DNA of 64,000 bases, from NCBI RefSeq assembly GCF_021049285.1, contig NZ_CP088017.1, positions 1,995,380-2,059,379 on the forward strand, in the 5' to 3' direction. Source of the DNA: Ruania halotolerans. GTDB lineage: Bacteria; Actinomycetota; Actinomycetes; Actinomycetales; Beutenbergiaceae. The notes under the pieces were generated by a model. The model saw only the letters and a program-made list of their open reading frames with translations, did not search any database and had not been told where the DNA came from. Positions 37,722 through 46,971 of the stretch are shown one piece after another (position 1 is the first letter of the stretch; each line of letters begins with the position of its first letter). The position numbers and the translations under genes are program-made.

Positions 37722-37818
37722 CGGCACGATCTCCTCGTGATCCGAACCCGCGCCGTTCTCTGGCACCGGTGAGGGGAGAGCGGGCTCATTGGCGACGTTC
37801 AAGTTCCACAGCGTTGCC

Positions 37819-37841
37819 CTTGACATTGACGCAACGTCAAG
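37819..37841. promoter_or_regulatory. Nested dyad resembling a MerR-type operator
   Basis: CTTGAC (37819-37824) and GTCAAG (37836-37841) enclose a second perfect dyad TTGACG-CAA-CGTCAA (37826-37840). TTGACA at 37820-37825 could be a -35 element. MerR-family sites look like this, but no good -10 box follows at the expected 19-bp spacing, and no merR gene is in the window. Confidence 0.4.
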
Positions 37842-37856
37842 CGCGAGGGTGGCACG

Positions 37857-38696
37857 GTGAGCGTTTCACCGGACACCCGTTCGCGCGTGGACACCCGTGA
37901 GGAACTGATCGCGGATCGTGCGCACGCCATTGCCCGCCGCATTGGCGACGTGGTCCGAGCAGGCAGCCGGGCACAGCCGACCATCCTCATCGACGATGAG
38001 GAGAACATCCTGCAGGCGTCGCGGCACGGTGTGCAGCTGGACGGCATCTTTCGCACGCGCTCTCAGGTCGCCCTAGGCGCGGAGCTTTCGGCACTCGCGC
38101 ACGCCGGCGGCGTACCGGTCCGCCGGCTCACCGATGGGGTAGCCGCGGAGTTGTTCGGCGGGGAGAAGCGGGCCCGGGTCTTCGCGCTCGCCCGTCGTCC
38201 CAGTCAGTACGCGTTGGGCGATCTGGCACCCCTCAGTGGCGACATCGTCATCCTCGACGGTGTGCGGCTGGCGGGCAACATCGGTGCACTCACCCGCACG
38301 GCCGCGGCGCTCGGAGCGGCCGGGCTGGTACTTGTCGAGACCGGCCTCTCCTCGGTCTATGACAGGAGACTCATTCGTGCCAGCCGTGGCATGGTCTTCG
38401 CACTCCCGGTCGTCATCGCCTCACGAGAGCAGGTCGAGCAGTTTCTGCGGGAGGTGCCGCTCACACTGCTCAGTCTCGCGGCCACTGCCACCACACCGCT
38501 GGCCGAGATTGCCGCTGTTCGAGGCAGGGCAGCGATCCTGCTCGGCAGTGAACGTCGTGGAGCATCGCGTGAGCTGGACTCGCTCGCGAGCCACCGATTC
38601 GCCGTTCAGATGAGCCACCGGGTCGAATCGTTGAACGTGTCCGTTGCCGGCGCGATCGCCCTCTATGAGCGACTTCATCGACACCCGCCAGGGTGA
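37857..38696 (+). CDS. TsnR/Tsr-type 23S rRNA 2'-O-methyltransferase (SPOUT)
   Basis: 279 aa from GTG 37857 (GAGGG seven bases upstream). The N-terminal RNA-binding domain (PTILIDDEENILQASRHGVQ, FGGEKRARVFALARRP) precedes a SPOUT domain with VILDGVRLAGNIGALTRTAA (motif 1), ILLGSERRGAS (motif 2) and HRVESLNVSVAGAIALYE (motif 3). RRLIRASRGMVFALPVV also matches thiostrepton-resistance methylase. Tsr proteins methylate A1067 of 23S rRNA and block thiopeptide binding. A general TrmH-like housekeeping enzyme is the alternative, but the NSHR-like N-terminus and overall length favour the Tsr group. Confidence 0.82.
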   Translation: MSVSPDTRSRVDTREELIADRAHAIARRIGDVVRAGSRAQPTILIDDEENILQASRHGVQLDGIFRTRSQVALGAELSALAHAGGVPVRRLTDGVAAELFGGEKRARVFALARRPSQYALGDLAPLSGDIVILDGVRLAGNIGALTRTAAALGAAGLVLVETGLSSVYDRRLIRASRGMVFALPVVIASREQVEQFLREVPLTLLSLAATATTPLAEIAAVRGRAAILLGSERRGASRELDSLASHRFAVQMSHRVESLNVSVAGAIALYERLHRHPPG

Positions 38697-38786
38697 AGTG
38701 AGCGGCCCCTGGCGAGTGGTCGATGACGATCGACCAGGGCGGCCCTCACGAAGCGAACTGCGCCTCACGTCCGTAACGTAGCCAGC

Positions 38787-39293
38787 ATGTGGTTCGACTC
38801 GTGGTCCGACGTGGTTCGCACTCTGGCACTTGGCGGGGCGGGCTACGTCACGCTCGTCCTCGTGCTGCGCGTCTCAGGGAAGCGAACGTTGAGTCAGCTC
38901 AACGCCTTCGATTTCATCGTGACCGTCGCGCTCGGCTCCACATTGGCCACCATCCTGCTCAACAGCGACGTCTCGTGGGCTGAAGGGGCAGCGGCCCTGG
39001 TGTTGCTTGCGGCGCTGCAGTTTGTGGTCGCATGGTCGACCACCCGCTGGCACGCGCTGCGCAAGGCGGTCACCTCCTCGCCGCGAATACTCCTGCGCGA
39101 TGGACAGTTCGACGCGGTGGCACTTCGGTCATGCCGACTCACCGAGAACGAAGTTCGTCACGCCGTTCGCTCGACCGGGTCCGGAGATCTCACTGAGATT
39201 GCCGCCGTCGTACTCGAAACGAACGGCACGCTCTCCGTCATCACCCGCTCCCGGCTGGGCGATGGATCAGCGCTGGGGGACCTCTCGGCGTGA
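38787..39293 (+). CDS. DUF421 (YetF-like) membrane protein
   Basis: 168 aa. Three TM helices occupy the first 85 residues: LALGGAGYVTLVLVLRVSGK, FDFIVTVALGSTLATILLNS and GAAALVLLAALQFVVAWSTT. The conserved RVSGKRTLSQLNAFDFIVTV motif and the cytoplasmic domain (SPRILLRDGQFDAVALRSCR, LTENEVRHAVRSTG) are diagnostic of DUF421. Bacillus homologues include YetF and SpoVAEa-like proteins; biochemical role is unknown. It stands 90 bp after the methyltransferase. Confidence 0.92.
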   Translation: MWFDSWSDVVRTLALGGAGYVTLVLVLRVSGKRTLSQLNAFDFIVTVALGSTLATILLNSDVSWAEGAAALVLLAALQFVVAWSTTRWHALRKAVTSSPRILLRDGQFDAVALRSCRLTENEVRHAVRSTGSGDLTEIAAVVLETNGTLSVITRSRLGDGSALGDLSA

Positions 39294-39337
39294 TCGGGAC
39301 CCGCCGGCGTGCTGAGCGCGATACGCCGAGGACTCCC

Positions 39338-40789
39338 TCATTCGCTTCGCGGCGTGAGCTGCGCCAATCCCACCGGCTCCACGAATTCCCGGGCGGCGCT
39401 GCGCACCCACCAGTGCCCTGTAGCACGGCGCTCTTCCGGGGTGCTGTACCGATAGGTGAACATGCGAGCCCGCACCCACCGCGGCGCCCGCCCGTCGAAT
39501 GGGTCACGAGCGAACAGCCGTAGCGTGGCTCGATCGGCCTCCAGGAGGCGCCGCAGCAGAACACTGAACCAGCGATGTTGCGCACCAGAGCCCAGCGCGA
39601 GGAACCACATGCCCCAATCGAGGCGCAGATGATACGGGGCGAACTGCCCGGGGAGGCGCTCCACCGGTCCCGGCTTGGCAGAGAAGACATACTCACACCA
39701 GCCGCCGTCGGGCACCTCCTGCTCGGTTCCTTCCACCACGACCTCATGCCGTACCCGGGTGATCGATCCGAACGCTCCGTATGCACCACCGAGATGGAAA
39801 CGGTTGTACGAGGCATTCATCGCCTGGTGCCGGGAGAACAGGTTCCGCGCAGGAGGCACCGCGAGTACTGCCACGACGGCGGCCATCACCATGACGAGCA
39901 CCACCCACCACAGGTCCCCGGCCCGCGTGGGCGTGGCAGCCAGCGTGGGGGTCAGGGCTGGCAGGACCGCCGCGAGTTGGTCATCTCCGACGGCGGAGAA
40001 CGCCAAGAGCATCGTCAACCAGTTCAGCCATGCGAAGTTCCCGGACAGGACCAGCCACAACTGCGTGGCAATCACCAAGACGGCCGCGATCGATGCGATC
40101 GGCTGGGGCAGGAACAGCAGGAACGGCACGGCCAGTTGCACCACGTGGTTCGCCGCCACCTCCACTCGGTGCAGCGGGCGCGGCAAGTGGTGGAAGAACC
40201 AGCTCAGCGGGCCAGGCATCGGTTGGGTCTCGTGGTGATAATCCAGCGCTGTGAGGTCACGCCAGGCCCGATCCCCACGCATCTTGATCATCCCGGCGCC
40301 GAACTCCACCCGGAACAGCAGCCATCGGAAGGCGAGCAGCACCAGGAGCGGGGGAGCGACGTCGTCCGAGCCCAGGAACGCGGCAAGAAAGCCGGCCTCC
40401 AGCAGGAGCGACTCCCACCCGAACCCGTAGAACACCTGACCCACGTTCACCACCGACAGGTACAACAGATAGAGAACGGCGAAGGCTAGGAACGGCACCC
40501 ACGGCGGTCCGGACTGGGGCAGACCTGCCACCAGTGCCGCAGCGATGAGCACGCCCGCCCAGGCGATCATCAGCACCAGGGTGTCCGAGTAACGCCACCG
40601 GAAGATCGTCGGCCCTGCGCGGGAACCGACGCGCTCCACGTATCGCGGCACGGGAAGGAGGCCATGGGAGCCGAGCAGTGGGAGGAACTGACGCAGCACG
40701 GCAACGAACGCCACCAGGTACATCAGCGCGATTCCACGCTGCAGGACGAACCGGGCCGCGTGATAGTCCTCCGCGGCGAACCACTCCAC
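39338..40789 (-). CDS. Lipase maturation factor (LMF1/2)-like membrane protein
   Basis: 483 aa from GTG 40789, with AGGAGG six bases upstream. The multi-pass N-terminus (VLQRGIALMYLVAFVAVLRQ onward) carries the LMF signature FRWLLFRVEFGAGMIKMRGD followed by AWRDLTALDYHHETQPMPGP and a HHLPRPLHRVEV motif. The C-terminal soluble part reads YNRFHLGGAYGAFGSITRVR and FAPYHLRLDWGMWFLAL. Eukaryotic members help fold lipases in the ER; bacterial roles are uncharacterised. It stands alone; 40790-40982 upstream holds its promoter and no gene. Confidence 0.92.
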   Translation of the reverse strand: MEWFAAEDYHAARFVLQRGIALMYLVAFVAVLRQFLPLLGSHGLLPVPRYVERVGSRAGPTIFRWRYSDTLVLMIAWAGVLIAAALVAGLPQSGPPWVPFLAFAVLYLLYLSVVNVGQVFYGFGWESLLLEAGFLAAFLGSDDVAPPLLVLLAFRWLLFRVEFGAGMIKMRGDRAWRDLTALDYHHETQPMPGPLSWFFHHLPRPLHRVEVAANHVVQLAVPFLLFLPQPIASIAAVLVIATQLWLVLSGNFAWLNWLTMLLAFSAVGDDQLAAVLPALTPTLAATPTRAGDLWWVVLVMVMAAVVAVLAVPPARNLFSRHQAMNASYNRFHLGGAYGAFGSITRVRHEVVVEGTEQEVPDGGWCEYVFSAKPGPVERLPGQFAPYHLRLDWGMWFLALGSGAQHRWFSVLLRRLLEADRATLRLFARDPFDGRAPRWVRARMFTYRYSTPEERRATGHWWVRSAAREFVEPVGLAQLTPRSE

Positions 40790-40982
40790 CGGCTGCCTCC
40801 TGATGCGACCAAGCCTGACCCAGATCTCAGTCTGCCGCGGGGCTCACCACGCCGCGACCCGCATGACGTGGGTACCGCTCACGCTCGACCGTGACGCCTC
40901 GCCACCGCCCGATGCCCGGCGGACGTGCCGTTGCCCGCGCGGTACGTTGGCCGGTCCGCACCATCACTCCGCGAGCGGCGGG

Positions 40983-42380
40983 TCAGCTGGGGTCGGGGAC
41001 TAGGACCGTTCTCTCGTGTTCTTCCCCTACCGCGTCCAGGTAGGGCAGGGAGACGAGCGTGCCCGACGGTGTCACGCCGACGACCCTCACGTGCTCGCCG
41101 TACGGGCCGGCGACTTCCATCAGCTCACCGGTCCTGGAGTCGAAGAGGCCGTATCCGAGAAGGTTGTCATCGGAATCGCGATGTAGAACGAGCAGCGTGC
41201 GTGCGCCGTCGATGTTCGCGGGCATGTGCGGGAAAACCCTCCACCCGGTTGGCAGATCGACGGTTGCGAGTTCACCGGTGGCGCTGTCGAGCCACTGCAT
41301 CTGAGTCGAGGTCGCGATCCGCAGATCAGTGCCGACCGGTTCGTAGAAGCCGCTGCCCGAAGTGAAGTTGCGGACCTCCGTCTGCCACCGGTCCCCTCCT
41401 CGCAACGGAGTCCCCACGGCGACGCGCTGCTGCCCATCGAACTCGAAGCTGATGAAGGTGTCGCCGGCGATCGCCCAGTCGAACACCGAGAACTCGTCGA
41501 TGCTGACTGCCGCGGGGACACCCGTGCGCGCGTCGAGGACTTGATACTGATTGCTTTCGCGATCTCCGACCACGATCCAGTCCGCGTGCGCGGTCCAGCG
41601 GAAAGCGTCGTGGCTGCCCGAGCCCTCGGTGCTTGCGGCGATATCGCCCGCCATCTCCCATTGCTGGTCACCGGTCTGCCGGTCCACGGCAAGCACGCGC
41701 TGACGATCGGCGAAGACGATGACGTCCTCATTGGCGGCCACGGGGATCGCTTCGCCGAGCTCGAGCGACCACTGCGTCTGACCCGTCGCCGTCGAGAGGG
41801 AGACCACCGGCACATGCTCCCCTGACCTGCCGGGGTAGGTGATGACCGAGTCTCCCGCGTGAATCGAGTAGTTAAACCCGTCGCCGTACCCGTCCTTGCT
41901 GGACCACAGGAGATCACCCTCGAGCGTGTAGCCGATCACCGCCGCACTCTCCGAATCCATCACGACGAGTACGTCGGCATCACGACCGATCTCGGTCACA
42001 TCGTCACGATCGTCGGTCGGTGGCGTGAATGCGGGAAGCGTGACCACTTCCGGAGGGAGCGCAGGTGCGGCGCCGGCCGCGACGATCCCGCCCGCCACGA
42101 GCCCGCTCGCTGCGACGAATCCGATCACTGTTGAGACCCGGGTGCCGCTCAACACGCACACGAGGGCCACACCGGCGGCACCGAGCGCCAGTATCCAGAT
42201 GTCCCGGCCAAGGTCCAAGACGATGCTCGCGACACCGGTCGCGAGCCCCAGGGCACCAAGGATCACGCCCGTGAGGAGCCAACGCACCTGCGGCACCGCA
42301 AAAACGGGCCGCCGCCTGCCGCCTCGGACCTCCTGCTCAACCTTCGAATCCGCATTCTCGGCTAGCTCTGCCTCGGCCAT
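40983..42380 (-). CDS. Membrane-anchored PQQ-type beta-propeller protein
   Basis: 465 aa. A ~28-residue cytoplasmic head is followed by three TM helices (WLLTGVILGALGLATGVASI, IWILALGAAGVALVCVLSGT, VIGFVAASGLVAGGIVAAGA). The external part (residues about 115-465) has repeated propeller strands such as LEGDLLWSSKDG, STATGQTQWSLEL, DRQTGDQQWEM and DARTGVPA. It has no visible catalytic motif, so a binding or scaffold role is likely. It follows the phosphodiesterase operon on the same strand, but with a 75-bp gap and no functional link. Confidence 0.8.
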   Translation of the reverse strand: MAEAELAENADSKVEQEVRGGRRRPVFAVPQVRWLLTGVILGALGLATGVASIVLDLGRDIWILALGAAGVALVCVLSGTRVSTVIGFVAASGLVAGGIVAAGAAPALPPEVVTLPAFTPPTDDRDDVTEIGRDADVLVVMDSESAAVIGYTLEGDLLWSSKDGYGDGFNYSIHAGDSVITYPGRSGEHVPVVSLSTATGQTQWSLELGEAIPVAANEDVIVFADRQRVLAVDRQTGDQQWEMAGDIAASTEGSGSHDAFRWTAHADWIVVGDRESNQYQVLDARTGVPAAVSIDEFSVFDWAIAGDTFISFEFDGQQRVAVGTPLRGGDRWQTEVRNFTSGSGFYEPVGTDLRIATSTQMQWLDSATGELATVDLPTGWRVFPHMPANIDGARTLLVLHRDSDDNLLGYGLFDSRTGELMEVAGPYGEHVRVVGVTPSGTLVSLPYLDAVGEEHERTVLVPDPS

Positions 42381-42455
42381 AGCTGCGAGTGTAACTGCGC
42401 GGGTAACCGGCCTCGCTTGCGACCCGATCGCGCCGGTGCTCAGGCGTGGAGCAGG

Positions 42456-43787
42456 TCAGGCCGGGGCGGGTACGGCGGGGATTGACGTGGCGACCGCTGT
42501 GAGCACCTCTCGTATGACTGTTCCCTCAGCCTGCGGGAGGTCGATCCCGAGCACGGCCGCCAATGTCGGCGCCTCATCGAGCATGCTGCGCCGCCCGGCG
42601 TCCGCACCCGGTGCGAAGTCGGGGCCGGTCGCGATGAAGACCGGCTGCCCGCCATGGCGGGGTGCGTGCCCGTGGCTGCCCTTCAGCGCCGGGAAGTCCT
42701 CGTCTCCGGACCGGACGACCGCTCGTCTGTCCCACAGCATGCCGACGATCACACCGGGCTCTGACTCGACCACCCAGGTGAATGGCCCGTCCAGCCCGTA
42801 GTCGCGGCGGGTCTCCTCCACCGTCCACATCTTCTCGATCCGAAACTGCGGGTCCGATTCGATCTCCACCAGCAGCGCCTCGATCTCCCTGCGCCGGTCC
42901 ACCGTGATTCCCTCGGCGAGGAACAACTGACCCGATAGGCCCGCGCCTAGGCAGAACACGTCCCAGTCGAGGAGTGCGCCGCTGCCGTCGAGGCGGATGA
43001 AACCGCGCTCGACGAAGACCGTATTGAGGTTCGTGTGCTGCTCCACATCGAGATGGCCATGGTCGGAGACCAGCACGATGTTCGTCTCCTCCAAGTCCCC
43101 GTTCTCCTCCAAAGCGCTCAGATAGGTGCCGAGCGTGGCATCGACCTCACGCAGTGCCTCTTCCACATGCGGCCCGTAGGAACCACCCGCGTGCCGGGCA
43201 GTGTCGACCTCCACCAGGTGCACGAACATCACGTCAGGCCGCTCGTGCCGCAGGATGAGCTCGGAGACGTGGTTCACGAACGCGAAGTACTTGCCTTTGC
43301 GGACGTCGGTGCGCACCAGATCGAGGTGCGGGTAGATGTAGGTCTCGTACGAGCGTGAATCAGTGGTGCGCAGGTACTGGTCCTCCAGTCCGTCGAACAC
43401 CTGCGGGCAGGCAATCTCCGGTACTAGCCAGTCCACGTGCTTCTCGCCGCCGGTCACCGGCCACTGGACCGCCGCAGTGGTCAGACCCGCCTGCTGTGCT
43501 GCCTCGAAGATCGTCGGGACCTGGATCATCCCGGCGTCCCAGAACCACTCGGACTGATCGCCGCTGCCGGGCTGGAACTGCAGGTTGTTGAAGATCCCGG
43601 TCCGAGCCGGTGGGCAGCCTGTGGTCTGTGCCGTGTGGTTCGGGTAGGTGACCGAGGGGTAGATGCCCTCGATCTCGGCCACGGCTGCGCGCTCCAGAAT
43701 GCGGGAGAAGGCCGGGAGTGTGCGGGCGAACGGGATGTCGTCGGTGTGCATCGCATCGACGGAGATGACCAGGAGCTTGTGTGGCAC
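42456..43787 (-). CDS. Alkaline-phosphatase-superfamily phosphodiesterase/nucleotide pyrophosphatase
   Basis: 443 aa from GTG 43787 with AAGGA six bases upstream. MPHKLLVISVDAMHTDDI carries the first metal Asp; IEGIYPSVTYPNHTAQTTGC holds the Thr nucleophile of NPP-type enzymes; MFVHLVEVDTARHAGG and VLVSDHGHLDVEQHTNL supply the second metal set. No signal peptide is present, so it is cytoplasmic. It sits 24 bp after a glycerophosphodiesterase in a ugp-like operon, so it likely cleaves imported phosphodiesters. Exact substrate unknown. Confidence 0.88.
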   Translation of the reverse strand: MPHKLLVISVDAMHTDDIPFARTLPAFSRILERAAVAEIEGIYPSVTYPNHTAQTTGCPPARTGIFNNLQFQPGSGDQSEWFWDAGMIQVPTIFEAAQQAGLTTAAVQWPVTGGEKHVDWLVPEIACPQVFDGLEDQYLRTTDSRSYETYIYPHLDLVRTDVRKGKYFAFVNHVSELILRHERPDVMFVHLVEVDTARHAGGSYGPHVEEALREVDATLGTYLSALEENGDLEETNIVLVSDHGHLDVEQHTNLNTVFVERGFIRLDGSGALLDWDVFCLGAGLSGQLFLAEGITVDRRREIEALLVEIESDPQFRIEKMWTVEETRRDYGLDGPFTWVVESEPGVIVGMLWDRRAVVRSGDEDFPALKGSHGHAPRHGGQPVFIATGPDFAPGADAGRRSMLDEAPTLAAVLGIDLPQAEGTVIREVLTAVATSIPAVPAPA

Positions 43788-43811
43788 GGTGTTTCCTTCG
43801 CGTCTGGGGAC

Positions 43812-44531
43812 TCAGGCGGGTTGTGCGTAGATCTGAGCGAGCTGATCACGGCACCACGCAGGATCGTCGGCGGTCACCATGGCCACCCTTGCCTCCAGAG
43901 CGCCGCGCAGGTCTGTGGGCGTGAGTACCGGCCAGGCGCACACGGCCACGTCGTCGGCCCGGAGCCGCTGGACGAGTGCGGCGTCCAGATGGCGCACCTG
44001 GAGCGCCAGGGAGACGGCGTCCAGTTCCTTCACGGCGTCGAGCGCCTCATTGGTGGGGGCGGGGGAGATGACCCCGACCGCCAGGGTCGGAGCCACCTCC
44101 CGTACCTCCCGTAAGGCATCGATCTGGAAACTGGTGATGGTGACCCGATCGCCCAGACCAGCATCGAGCACCAACTCGGCGGCGAGGCGCGCGGCCGCCA
44201 GGGCCTTGATCTCCAGGTGTACCAGCACTGTGATGGCGTCCAGCGCTTGGGCAAGGGAGGGGATGTGCTGCCCGTGGGGCAGTTCCACTTCCATCAGCTG
44301 CGCCCACGTCAGGGCGGCCACGGCGCCCGTGGACCGGCCCCCGACGGCGGTACGGTCCACGCTGGCGTCGTGAATGACCGCCAACTCACCATCCGCCGTC
44401 AGGTGCACGTCCAGTTCGATCGCCTCCGCACCGTCAGCGATGCCACGGGCGAACGAGACCAGCGTGTTCTCCGGGCTCACCGCAGCAGCGCCGCGATGCC
44501 CGACCACGGCCGGCCTGGGTGTGCTCGTCAC
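43812..44531 (-). CDS. ugpQ: Glycerophosphodiester phosphodiesterase (cytoplasmic)
   Basis: 239 aa, matching cytosolic UgpQ-like enzymes. VGHRGAAAVSPENTLVSFA provides the active-site His and the Glu-Asn pair, AIELDVHLTADGELAVIHDA the metal-binding E-D and the second His. There is no signal peptide. GTG 44531 overlaps the binding-protein stop by four bases, so it is part of the ugp-like operon and should split glycerophosphodiesters to glycerol-3-phosphate and an alcohol. The symbol is by family and context. Confidence 0.88.
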   Translation of the reverse strand: MTSTPRPAVVGHRGAAAVSPENTLVSFARGIADGAEAIELDVHLTADGELAVIHDASVDRTAVGGRSTGAVAALTWAQLMEVELPHGQHIPSLAQALDAITVLVHLEIKALAAARLAAELVLDAGLGDRVTITSFQIDALREVREVAPTLAVGVISPAPTNEALDAVKELDAVSLALQVRHLDAALVQRLRADDVAVCAWPVLTPTDLRGALEARVAMVTADDPAWCRDQLAQIYAQPA

Positions 44532-45913
44532 GAGATGCCCAGGGCCTCAAGGTCCTCGCGGTTGTCCTCGAGGATTCCCTCGTACTCTCCCCGCAGGGTG
44601 TCGATGGTCGCCTGCACATCGGCGTCGTCACCCGTGAGGGACGCGAACGCCTCGCTCAGTGCAGCAGTTCCGGACTGGAACCAGTTCACCGGTGCCACCG
44701 TCTGAGCGTTCTCCATCTGCTGAATCGCCACGGTGAAGTTCGGGTCGGTCGCGTGCAGCTCCTGCACCTGCGGTTCGTCCGCCGCCGCCTGCACGATCGG
44801 CACGTATCCGGAATCGATGTGCCACTTTCCGGACATTGCGGGGGTGGCGAGAAACTTCAGCAACTCGGCGGTGGCGTCCTGACGTTCCTGCGATTCGGTC
44901 CGTACCAGGGAGAAGCCGGAACCGCCGGTGGGTACCGTCGGGGGCTGGTTCACCTCACCGGGCATGAACGCGGCACCGAGTTCGAAGTCGACGGCCTCGG
45001 TGAGTCCGCGCATGGAGGCGGTGGATCCGTGCACGGCGGCCACCAGGCCGGTCTGGAAGTCGGTGTGCGAGTCCTGAGCCATGTACGCGTTGCCGTCGAC
45101 GTGCACCCACTCGTTCGCGAACGTCATCAACTCGCTGACCTTCGCCTCATCCGGCATGACCTGGAAGCCGTCGGACCAGACGCCGTCGAAAGCCCACAGC
45201 CAGGAGTTCGCGAACCACGCGTCCCCGCCTGAGTACGCGAAGGTCTTGATCTCCTGGCCTGAACTCTGTACTGAGGCGATCTCGGCACCGAACTCGCGCA
45301 ACTGGGACCAGGTGTACTGGGTATCCACCGGCAGACCGAGTTCGTTGAACAGGCTCTTGTTGTAGTAGAACAGCGGTGTGGAGCGGGCGAAGGGCACCAC
45401 GTAGGTCTCATCGCCGGCCTTGCTCTCGCCGATGAAGTTCTGCAGGTAGACGTCCAGGTTCCACTCGTCGTCGAAGTGCGAATCGAGTGGAGTGAGCGCC
45501 CCGGCGAAGTAGAACTGCAGCCACTGCATCTCCGGGAAGCAGACCATATCCGGAACCGCCCGGGCCTGCAGCGCGGCAGTGAATGCGGTGTTGAGGTCCG
45601 CATAGCCGCCCACCGATTCGATAGCGGCGTAAATCTCGGTCTGGGCCTCGTTGAACATCGCAAACTGCTCGGTCATGGCCTCGAAGAGCCCACCGGTCCA
45701 CGGCGCCCAGAACAGGATGTTCGTACGCCCCTGATACTCCGAGGGGATCTCGCCGAGGGCAGCCTGGCTGAAGCCGCTACGCAAATTGCTGGCCGCGCCT
45801 TCGCCGCCGCCGTCGGCGGAGACAGGGCCGGTGCACGCAGCCAGGGCCGCGGTGCCGGCGCCCACGCCCATGGCGGAGAGCAGGTGGCGGCGGGTCAGAG
45901 GGAAGTTCTGCAC
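44528..45913 (-). CDS. ABC transporter solute-binding lipoprotein, UgpB-like
   Basis: 461 aa from GTG 45913 with AAGGAG eight bases upstream. RRHLLSAMGVGAGTAALAAC is a Tat-like RR start ending in a lipobox (LAAC), so the protein is a membrane-tethered lipoprotein. The type-1 sugar-binding fold follows (GRTNILFWAPWTGGLFEAMT, YYNKSLFNELGLPVD). Sequence alone says family-1 solute-binding protein; glycerophosphodiester or glycerol-3-phosphate is inferred from the two phosphodiesterase genes downstream and the PHO-box-like repeats upstream. Confidence 0.85.
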   Translation of the reverse strand: MQNFPLTRRHLLSAMGVGAGTAALAACTGPVSADGGGEGAASNLRSGFSQAALGEIPSEYQGRTNILFWAPWTGGLFEAMTEQFAMFNEAQTEIYAAIESVGGYADLNTAFTAALQARAVPDMVCFPEMQWLQFYFAGALTPLDSHFDDEWNLDVYLQNFIGESKAGDETYVVPFARSTPLFYYNKSLFNELGLPVDTQYTWSQLREFGAEIASVQSSGQEIKTFAYSGGDAWFANSWLWAFDGVWSDGFQVMPDEAKVSELMTFANEWVHVDGNAYMAQDSHTDFQTGLVAAVHGSTASMRGLTEAVDFELGAAFMPGEVNQPPTVPTGGSGFSLVRTESQERQDATAELLKFLATPAMSGKWHIDSGYVPIVQAAADEPQVQELHATDPNFTVAIQQMENAQTVAPVNWFQSGTAALSEAFASLTGDDADVQATIDTLRGEYEGILEDNREDLEALGIS

Positions 45914-46011
45914 GAGAGGTGCTCCTTGGAGGGTCGTCTATCGGATCAGGGGACAGGCAGAAGGTGAGAGAGGAGAAGGCGAGCGGCCGCAGGTGAGGGC
46001 GCAGGCCGCCG

Positions 46012-46971
46012 TCAGCCCTTGATCGCACCGGCGGTGATACCACCGATGATGCGGCGCTGGGCGATGAAGAAGACGAGGAGCATCGGCGCAGCCACGATCA
46101 CGGTGCCGGCCATCACCGGACCCCAGGCGTCGTAGCCCTCCTGGCTACGCAGGAACATCAACCCGATCGGCAGGGTCCGCATATCGGAGGTGGAGGTGAC
46201 GATCAGTGGCCAGACGAAGTCGTTCCACTTCGTGATCAGCACGATCAACGTGGCAGTCAGGATCATCGGGCGGCAGATCGGGATCACCACCGTGCTCATC
46301 CGCCGCAGATGGCCGGCGCCATCCATCTTGGCCGCGTCCACGAGCTCCTCGGGCACCTGACGCATCTGCTGATAGATGAGGAACATCGCGAATGCGGAGC
46401 CGATGCCCGGCAGGATCAGACCCTGGTACGTGTTCAGCCATCCCAAGTTCGAGATGGTGATGTAGTTGACCAGCAGAGTGATGTGCCCGGGCAGCATGAG
46501 CGAGCCGACCATCAGCGCGAAGACGAGCATCTTGCCGCGGAAGTAGACGAACGCGAACGCGTACGCCGAGAGGAGCGCGACCCCGATCTCCAGGCCGGTG
46601 CCCACCACAGTGGTGATGATCGAGTTCTGCAGGAAGGCACCGAACGGCGCCGAGGTCCACGCCTCGCTGAAATTGCTCCATTCCAGTGCGCTGGGCACCC
46701 AGGTGAGTGGGTAGGTGTAGATCTCATGCTCCGGCTTCAGGGCGGAACTGAACAGCCAGTACAGCGGCACCGCGAACAGCGCGAATGTCGCGGCGATGAG
46801 CACGTACAGCGCCATCGCGGCAGGCAATGGCCGCCGCGGTCCCCGACGGCGTCGCGTGCGCCCGCCGCCGTGTGCGCCAGAGAGGTTTCGTGCGCCGGGC
46901 GGCCCCTCGGGCGGGGTGGCGGTTCGTGATGCCGCGGCTGACTCGTCTTTGCGGTCCAGAGTGAGGCTCAT
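46012..46971 (-). CDS. ABC transporter inner-membrane permease, UgpE/MalG-like
   Basis: 319 aa from ATG 46971; a longer upstream frame overlaps the first permease and was rejected. A ~50-residue basic N-terminal tail precedes six TM helices (MALYVLIAATFALFAVPLYW to VIVAAPMLLVFFIAQRRIIG). The EAA loop reads EELVDAAKMDGAGHLRRMST, which binds the ATPase. It overlaps the UgpA-like gene by four bases and lies 98 bp before the binding-protein gene. No ATPase gene is in the operon, so a shared MsiK/UgpC-type ATPase elsewhere is expected. Confidence 0.88.
   Translation of the reverse strand: MSLTLDRKDESAAASRTATPPEGPPGARNLSGAHGGGRTRRRRGPRRPLPAAMALYVLIAATFALFAVPLYWLFSSALKPEHEIYTYPLTWVPSALEWSNFSEAWTSAPFGAFLQNSIITTVVGTGLEIGVALLSAYAFAFVYFRGKMLVFALMVGSLMLPGHITLLVNYITISNLGWLNTYQGLILPGIGSAFAMFLIYQQMRQVPEELVDAAKMDGAGHLRRMSTVVIPICRPMILTATLIVLITKWNDFVWPLIVTSTSDMRTLPIGLMFLRSQEGYDAWGPVMAGTVIVAAPMLLVFFIAQRRIIGGITAGAIKG

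Noticed and set aside
37820-37850. Complete MerR-type promoter before the methyltransferase
   Set aside because: A -35-like TTGACA is present, but the base run at the expected -10 position does not resemble a -10 box, so only the dyad is reported.
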